Shown one piece after another: positions 63,994 through 64,000 of a DNA stretch of 64,000 nucleotides (position 1 is its first letter; each line of letters begins with the position of its first letter). Both the position numbers and the translations under genes were made by a program. Source of the DNA: Ditylenchus dipsaci (Eukaryota; Nematoda; Chromadorea; Rhabditida; Anguinidae); the NCBI GenBank assembly GCA_004194705.1, contig SADC01000854.1:186001-250000 (forward strand), read 5' to 3'. The notes beneath the pieces were generated by a model that did no database searches, was not told the DNA's origin, and saw nothing but the letters and a program-made list of their open reading frames with translations.

Positions 63994-64000
63994 AATTTAA

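Overview
The window is animal nuclear DNA, most likely from a nematode or another ecdysozoan. It carries spliced genes with short introns (often 40-60 bases) and T-rich 3' splice sites ending TTTCAG or TTTTAG. It has no bacterial operons, no rRNA and no tRNA that I can support. The best clue to the organism is a p120-catenin-type gene that places fibronectin type III repeats before the armadillo repeats, an arrangement I recall for the C. elegans catenin JAC-1. FLYWCH/MULE transposases fit this too.

Conserved genes. A jac-1-like gene occupies 274-10782 (+; its 5' end lies outside the window). An unidentified Q/P/S-rich gene lies at about 12645-14621 (-). A complete CstF-64 gene lies at 24651-26060 (+, 9 exons, 336 aa). 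Two exons of an unidentified gene lie at 27793-28157 (-). Cytosolic seryl-tRNA synthetase lies at 29293-31857 (-, 13 exons). An unidentified basic, Ser/Thr-rich gene lies at about 41040-46167 (+) with a 4-kb repeat-filled intron. Two paralogous secreted Gly/Gln/Trp-rich proteins lie at 48628-49285 and 56218-56735 (-).

Almost everything else is inverted-repeat DNA. Many elements end in long inverted repeats built from a tandemly iterated word of about 13-20 bases. Each family has its own word, and several words differ by only a few substitutions. At least eight elements have a perfect or near-perfect 8-base target duplication. Four enclose FLYWCH/MULE-type transposase genes or their remains (4974-7565, about 32464-33885, 34192-36993, 50483-52360). 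They resemble Drosophila Foldback/NOF elements (MULE class). A second group, with TA target sites and CAGTCGA/CAGTCAA ends like pogo/Tigger, also keeps a common core while swapping its subterminal word. Mariner-end MITEs, a CTGTACGGATTTTT foldback MITE family and several 0.4-2.4 kb palindromes fill the gaps. Elements are often nested, and the undamaged arm of a host palindrome shows the empty target site.

Data quality. The conserved genes contain repeated frame breaks. Nearly all are repaired by lengthening a run of identical bases by one or two, so I read them as assembly or sequencing contractions rather than pseudogene decay. CstF-64 is unbroken. Exon joins were read by eye from splice consensus and protein continuity.
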